Shown here piece after piece: positions 49,955 to 53,407 of a stretch of 53,407 nt of DNA. This DNA comes from an uncultured Eubacteriales bacterium (GTDB taxonomy: Bacteria > Bacillota > Clostridia > TANB77 > CAG-508): positions 1 to 53,407 of the forward strand of contig CAJKVH010000011.1 of the NCBI GenBank assembly GCA_905203305.1. Reading direction: 5' to 3'. The translations under genes were made by a program, and so were the position numbers. The notes beneath the pieces were generated by a model. The model had not been told where the DNA came from. It searched no databases and saw only the letters and a list, made by a program, of their open reading frames with translations. Within the stretch, counting starts at the first letter, position 1. Every line of letters starts with the position of its first letter.

Positions 49955-50058
49955 TATAAAAAACTCGTTAATGCCTACACTTCGAGACATATAACGAGTT
50001 TTATTTCTCTATATATGCCTCGGTAGGGCTTAGGTTTATGCCTACTGTCTTTGGCTAT
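49955..50058 (-). ncRNA. Ribosomal protein L10 leader with attenuator hairpin
   Basis: Between rplA and rplJ the transcript has GCCAAAGACAGTAGG ... CCTACCGAGG, characteristic of the L10 leader that binds L10-(L12)4. A hairpin follows with arms AAAACTCGTTA / TAACGAGTTTT and a T-run, fitting transcription attenuation. Confidence 0.88.
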
Positions 50059-50069
50059 TTATTTATTTA

Positions 50070-50741
50070 TTATTCTACTGAAATTCCAGGTCCCATTGTT
50101 GTTGTAACTGAAATACTCTTTATGTATTGTCCTTTTGCTGCTGCTGGTTTTGCTTTTATTATAGCATCCATGATTGTTTGATAGTTTTCTTGTAATTTTT
50201 CTGCACCAAATGAAACTTTTCCGAATCCTAAGTGAATGATATTAGTTTTGTCTAATCTATATTCAACTTTACCAGATTTAATATCAGCTATTGCTTTTGT
50301 TACATCCATTGTAACTGTTCCTGATTTTGGATTTGGCATTAATCCTTTTGGTCCTAATACTTTACCAAGTCTTCCTACAACACCCATCATATCTGGAGTT
50401 GCAACAACTACGTCATAATCAAACCAGTTATCATTTTGTATTTTTGGTATTAGTTCTTCAGCTCCAACATAATCTGCTCCAGCTTTTGTAGCTTCGTCAG
50501 CTTTTGGTCCTTTAGCAAATACTAATACTTTTAGAGTTTTACCTGTACCATTTGGAAGTACAACTGTTCCTCTAACTTGTTGATCAGCATGTTTAGAATC
50601 TACTCCTAATTTTACATGTAATTCAACTGTTTCATCAAATTTTGCTTTTGGCATTTTTTCGATAATTTCTAAAGCTTCATTAATTGGATATTTTTTATTT
50701 CTTTCAACTAATTTTGAGCTTTCTTCGTATCTTTTACTCAT
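50070..50741 (-). CDS. rplA: 50S ribosomal protein L1
   Basis: 223-residue L1-stalk protein. Recognised by SKRYEESSKLVERNKKYPINEALEIIEKMPKAKFDETVELHVKLGVD, GTVVLPNGTGKTLKVLVFAKG, and VGRLGKVLGPKGLMPNPKSGTVT. Slightly short at the C-terminus (usual 225-235). AGGAGG precedes the start. Confidence 0.97.
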   Translation of the reverse strand: MSKRYEESSKLVERNKKYPINEALEIIEKMPKAKFDETVELHVKLGVDSKHADQQVRGTVVLPNGTGKTLKVLVFAKGPKADEATKAGADYVGAEELIPKIQNDNWFDYDVVVATPDMMGVVGRLGKVLGPKGLMPNPKSGTVTMDVTKAIADIKSGKVEYRLDKTNIIHLGFGKVSFGAEKLQENYQTIMDAIIKAKPAAAKGQYIKSISVTTTMGPGISVE

Positions 50742-50832
50742 TTTAAAAATCCTCCTTTGGTTTTATCGAGCTTATGCTCTCCCAATATATTTATATAAAT
50801 TTTAATTTATATCTAAATTATTTTGACTTTTA

Positions 50833-51261
50833 TTAGTCAACTACTACTATACCCATTGAACGTGCTGTTCCAGCAACCATGCTCATAGCAGCTTCAATTG
50901 TAGAAGCATTTAAATCAGGCATTTTTTGTTCTGCTATTGCTCTTACTTGTTCTTTAGTAATTTTAGCAACTTTATCTTTATTTGGTTTTCCAGAACCTTT
51001 TTGAATACCTAATGTTTTTTTGATTAATACAGCTACTGGTGGTACCTTTGTTATAAAGTCAAAAGATTTATCTTTGTAAACTGAAATAACAACTGGTATT
51101 ATTAATCCTGCTTGATTAGCTGTTCTATCATTGAATTCTTTAACGAATTGCATTATATTAACACCACTTGAACCTAAAGCTGGTCCTACTGGTGGAGCTG
51201 GTGTTGCCTTTCCTGCTTCTATTTGTAATTTGATTTGTTTAACTACTTCCTTTTCTGCCAT
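50833..51261 (-). CDS. rplK: 50S ribosomal protein L11
   Basis: 142-residue GTPase-centre protein. KLQIEAGKATPAPPVGPALGSSGVNIMQFVKEFNDRT is the conserved N-terminus; the C-terminal rRNA-binding half has TKEQVRAIAEQKMPDLNASTIEAAMSMVAGTARSMGI. It follows nusG by 19 bases. Confidence 0.98.
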   Translation of the reverse strand: MAEKEVVKQIKLQIEAGKATPAPPVGPALGSSGVNIMQFVKEFNDRTANQAGLIIPVVISVYKDKSFDFITKVPPVAVLIKKTLGIQKGSGKPNKDKVAKITKEQVRAIAEQKMPDLNASTIEAAMSMVAGTARSMGIVVVD

Positions 51262-51280
51262 TATAATGGCACCTCCTTAA

Positions 51281-51817
51281 CTAATCTAGTTTTTGAACTT
51301 GTGAAAATTCTAATTCTACTGGTGTTTCTCTACCAAACATAGATACTAAAACTACCACTTTGTTCTTGTCTTTTTTTATTTCTTTTACTATTCCTGTATA
51401 TCCATCTAATGGACCACCAAGAATTTTAACATTATCATCTATATTATAGTCTACATTTATTGGAACATTATCAAATCCCATCTTTCTGATTTCTTCATCA
51501 GATAAAGGAATTGGATCTGTACCTGAACCAACAAATCCTGTAACACCTCTAGTGTTTCTTACTATATACCAAGATTCTTCTGTTACAATCATTTTTACTA
51601 AAACATATCCTGGGAAAACTTTTTTTAGATTTGTTTTCTTTTGACCATCTTTTATTTCAATTTGTTCTTCCATTGGAACTATTATGTCAAAAAAGAATTC
51701 TTCTAATTCTCTATTTTTTATTGTTTTTTCAAGATCTGTTTTTACTTTGTTTTCATAGCCTGAATATGTATGAACTACATACCATCTTGGAACCATATCA
51801 TAATCTTTTTGAGACAT
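51281..51817 (-). CDS. nusG: Transcription termination/antitermination factor NusG
   Basis: 178 residues: an NGN domain (PRWYVVHTYSGYENKVKTDLEKTIKN..., PGYVLVKMIVTEESWYIVRNTRGVTGFVG) and a KOW domain (VKILGGPLDGYTGIVKEIKKDKNKVVVLVSMFGRETPVELEFSQVQKL). Directly downstream of secE, as in most bacteria. Confidence 0.98.
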   Translation of the reverse strand: MSQKDYDMVPRWYVVHTYSGYENKVKTDLEKTIKNRELEEFFFDIIVPMEEQIEIKDGQKKTNLKKVFPGYVLVKMIVTEESWYIVRNTRGVTGFVGSGTDPIPLSDEEIRKMGFDNVPINVDYNIDDNVKILGGPLDGYTGIVKEIKKDKNKVVVLVSMFGRETPVELEFSQVQKLD

Positions 51818-51838
51818 TGGTCCTAGCCTCCCTTAATT

Positions 51839-52225
51839 TTATTCGTTAGATTCAGTATTATTTTCTTCTGAATTTTCAACAGAAATGTTCTCTAGATTTT
51901 CTGTGCTTTCATTATTTTCGCTGTTTTCTGTTTCACTATCTGTTGTTTCATTTGAAACTTCATTATTATCTTCTGAATCATTTGTTGTTTGGAATGATGA
52001 TTGTACTTTTTCTTGAAGTCTTGTTATTCCGTATTTATTTAAATTATCAAAACAAAAATCTAATACGAATACTATAATTGCAATAACTAATACAAATACT
52101 ATTACTGCAACAGTATTATTTACAAGCTCTTTTGGTGTTGGCCAAACAACTTTTTTTAGCTCAGCTTTCATTTCTTTAAAATAGCTACTTTTTTGCTTTG
52201 CGTCTTTTTTTTCTTTTTTAGCCAT
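51839..52225 (-). CDS. secE: Preprotein translocase subunit SecE with acidic C-terminal tail
   Basis: 128 residues. The N-terminal ~62 residues are a normal Firmicutes SecE: amphipathic KEMKAELKKVVWPTPKELVNNT, then one membrane span (VAVIVFVLVIAIIVFVLDFCF). About 60 extra residues follow, mostly Glu, Asn, Ser and Thr (TTDSETENSENNESTENLEN...), which would project outside the membrane; ordinary SecE stops near residue 60-75. Gene order rpmG-secE-nusG-rplK-rplA is standard. Confidence 0.95.
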   Translation of the reverse strand: MAKKEKKDAKQKSSYFKEMKAELKKVVWPTPKELVNNTVAVIVFVLVIAIIVFVLDFCFDNLNKYGITRLQEKVQSSFQTTNDSEDNNEVSNETTDSETENSENNESTENLENISVENSEENNTESNE

Positions 52226-52250
52226 TTTATATCCTCCTTAAAATAGCTTA

Positions 52251-52415
52251 TTATTTTGTTTCTTTATGTGTTGTACGTTTTTTGCAGAATTTACAATATT
52301 TAACTAATTCTAGTCTATCAGTATTGTTTCTTTTATTTTTTGAAGTCATGTAATTTCTATTTTTACATTCTGTGCATTCTAGTATAATATTTTCTCTTGG
52401 TCCTTTTGCTGCCAT
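52251..52415 (-). CDS. rpmG: 50S ribosomal protein L33
   Basis: 54-residue zinc-ribbon L33 of the Cys-containing type: two CxxC pairs (LECTECKNRNYMTSKNKRN and LVKYCKFCKKRTTHKET). The ATG follows GGAGGTG. It is first in the secE-nusG-rpl operon, behind a strong promoter. Confidence 0.97.
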   Translation of the reverse strand: MAAKGPRENIILECTECKNRNYMTSKNKRNNTDRLELVKYCKFCKKRTTHKETK

Positions 52416-52494
52416 TTTATACACCTCCGAATTAATTTACCTTTTTTTATTTAAACGATGTGATCGCATGTGTCTAAGTTACATACGCTTAAAT

Positions 52495-52523
52495 ATTTTA
52501 CCACTTTATATGTAATATGTCAA
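52495..52523 (-). promoter_or_regulatory. Promoter of the rpmG-secE-nusG operon
   Basis: Perfect TTGACA, 17-base spacer, TAAAAT preceded by TGG on the minus strand, ~80 bases upstream of rpmG. Confidence 0.8.
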
Positions 52524-52539
52524 CCATTTTTTGTTAATT

Positions 52540-53115
52540 TTATTTTTTATTTTTTTTCTTTTTTTGAACTGAATATCCGAACTTTCCAACCTTTTTTCCT
52601 TGTGTATAATATCCTCCATTTGCATATGATATTAAGTCACATTTACTAATGTCAAAAGCTCCTTTTTCATCAATATATTTTTCATCTGCATTTATTGATA
52701 ATACATCTGCAATAAACATATTGTGACTTCCTAGTTTTTTTATTTCTTTAACTTTACATTCTATGGATACAGGGCTTTCCTTTATCATAGGACATTTAAC
52801 AAAATTAGCCTTTTCTTTATGTAATTTTGTTTCTTTAAATTTATCATATTTTCTTCCAGATCTACATCCACACCAATCGGTTGCTCTTGCTAAATCTTTT
52901 GTTGTTAGATTAATTACAAATTCGCCCTGATTTTTTATCATATTATATGAATATCTTTCTGGTCTCACAGAAATATATACCATTGCAGGATTTGTATTTA
53001 ATATTCCTGTCCATGCAACGGTTATTATATTTGCTTCTTCCATAGTCCCACATGATACCATTACAGCTGGTATTGGATAAATAAATGTACCTGGTTTCCA
53101 TGATATTTTTGACAT
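52540..53115 (-). CDS. Flavin reductase-like, FMN-binding split-barrel protein
   Basis: 191 residues of the flavin_reduct family: KPGTFIYPIPAVMVSCGTMEEANIITVAWTGILNTNPAMVYISVRPERYSYNMIKNQGEFVINLTTKDLARATDWCG, then SHNMFIADVLSINADEKYID. It binds FMN and may reduce flavin with NAD(P)H or act as a flavoredoxin. The Lys-rich C-terminus (QKKKKNKK) is unusual. It lies between the rRNA operon end and the rpmG promoter. Confidence 0.88.
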   Translation of the reverse strand: MSKISWKPGTFIYPIPAVMVSCGTMEEANIITVAWTGILNTNPAMVYISVRPERYSYNMIKNQGEFVINLTTKDLARATDWCGCRSGRKYDKFKETKLHKEKANFVKCPMIKESPVSIECKVKEIKKLGSHNMFIADVLSINADEKYIDEKGAFDISKCDLISYANGGYYTQGKKVGKFGYSVQKKKKNKK

Positions 53116-53218
53116 AAAACACCTCTAAAATCTTTCTTTTTGCCAAATGCAAAATATAAATAAAAAAAGCACAAATCAAATTTATACCTGATTTCTACCT
53201 TTTTATAAATAAAAAAAA

Positions 53219-53334
53219 TCTAGCGACAACCTATCTTTCCAACAGGGTAACCCGTAAGTATTTTCGGCACATTTGAGCTTGACTTCTGTGTTCGGGATGG
53301 GAACAGGTATTTCCTCAATGTAATCATCACTAGA
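53219..53334 (-). rRNA. rrf: 5S ribosomal RNA
   Basis: The minus strand reads TCTAGTGATGATTACATTGA..., with the conserved CCTGTTCCCATCCCGAACAC and ...GAAGTCAAGCTC, closing with ...GTTGTCGCTAGA that pairs with the 5' end. The 23S gene must lie to the right beyond the window; the last ~70 bases are 23S-5S spacer with no tRNA. Confidence 0.95.
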
Positions 53335-53407
53335 AAATTATTGTATGCAATTTTTTAGCACACTCAAAAATACATAGATGAAACTTGTTTTAGGCTTTTC
53401 CAATCTA

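Overview
The window comes from an AT-rich, endospore-forming Firmicute, most likely an uncultured clostridial lineage. Spore genes (an alpha/beta SASP, the germination protease gpr, a SleB-type cortex hydrolase, a DUF1540 peptide), Firmicutes-type AGGAGG ribosome binding sites and TTGACA-17-TATAAT promoters support this. No plasmid, prophage or CRISPR array is visible. Most genes lie on the minus strand.

Layout, left to right. 0-10 kb: RNase J (cut by the edge), an SSB-like protein, UvrA, a cysteine-cluster protein, a HAD phosphatase, a SASP, RNase HI and glycogen phosphorylase. 10-20 kb: a threonylcarbamoyl-AMP synthase, a P-loop/Asp23 fusion, two glycosyltransferases, DUF1540, gpr, formate-THF ligase, an L,D-transpeptidase and a patatin. 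20-24 kb: two small proteins, a five-tRNA cluster, and a pilin-anchored C-type-lectin/FGE protein that looks like the variable target of a diversity-generating retroelement. 24-31 kb: two rRNA pseudouridine synthases with an LspA-like protein, DUF4364, tRNA-Met, a divergent RtcB-like protein with a LysR regulator, tRNA-Gln and SleB. 31-43 kb: an overlapping murB-yvcK-debranching enzyme-holA run, NfeD with an SPFH protein, a DUF2651-like protein, TruA, diadenylate cyclase CdaA, a nucleoside phosphorylase, RNase HII and a pilin-like protein. 43-53 kb: a WalR-like regulator, Mfd, then the rplL-rplJ-(L10 leader)-rplA-rplK-nusG-secE-rpmG ribosomal/transcription block, a flavin reductase and 5S rRNA. 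Glycogen phosphorylase and the debranching enzyme, 22 kb apart, would together degrade glycogen. GPR would degrade SASPs such as the one at 6.8 kb on germination.

The main result is a repeated decoding anomaly. Five otherwise intact genes (gpr, an lspA-like gene, an rtcB-like gene, holA and a DUF2651-like gene) are each split by exactly one +1 frameshift. In all five the last in-frame codon before the break is CGG. Skipping its C (reading C-GGA or C-GGG) restores the family reading frame with a glycine. By eye I found no CGG read in frame in any core gene here. The only other in-frame CGG codons are single ones near the N-terminus of four accessory genes. This suggests that CGG is unassigned or a quadruplet codon (CGGR = Gly) that causes +1 frameshifting in this organism. 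A shared mutation or sequencing artefact must still be excluded.
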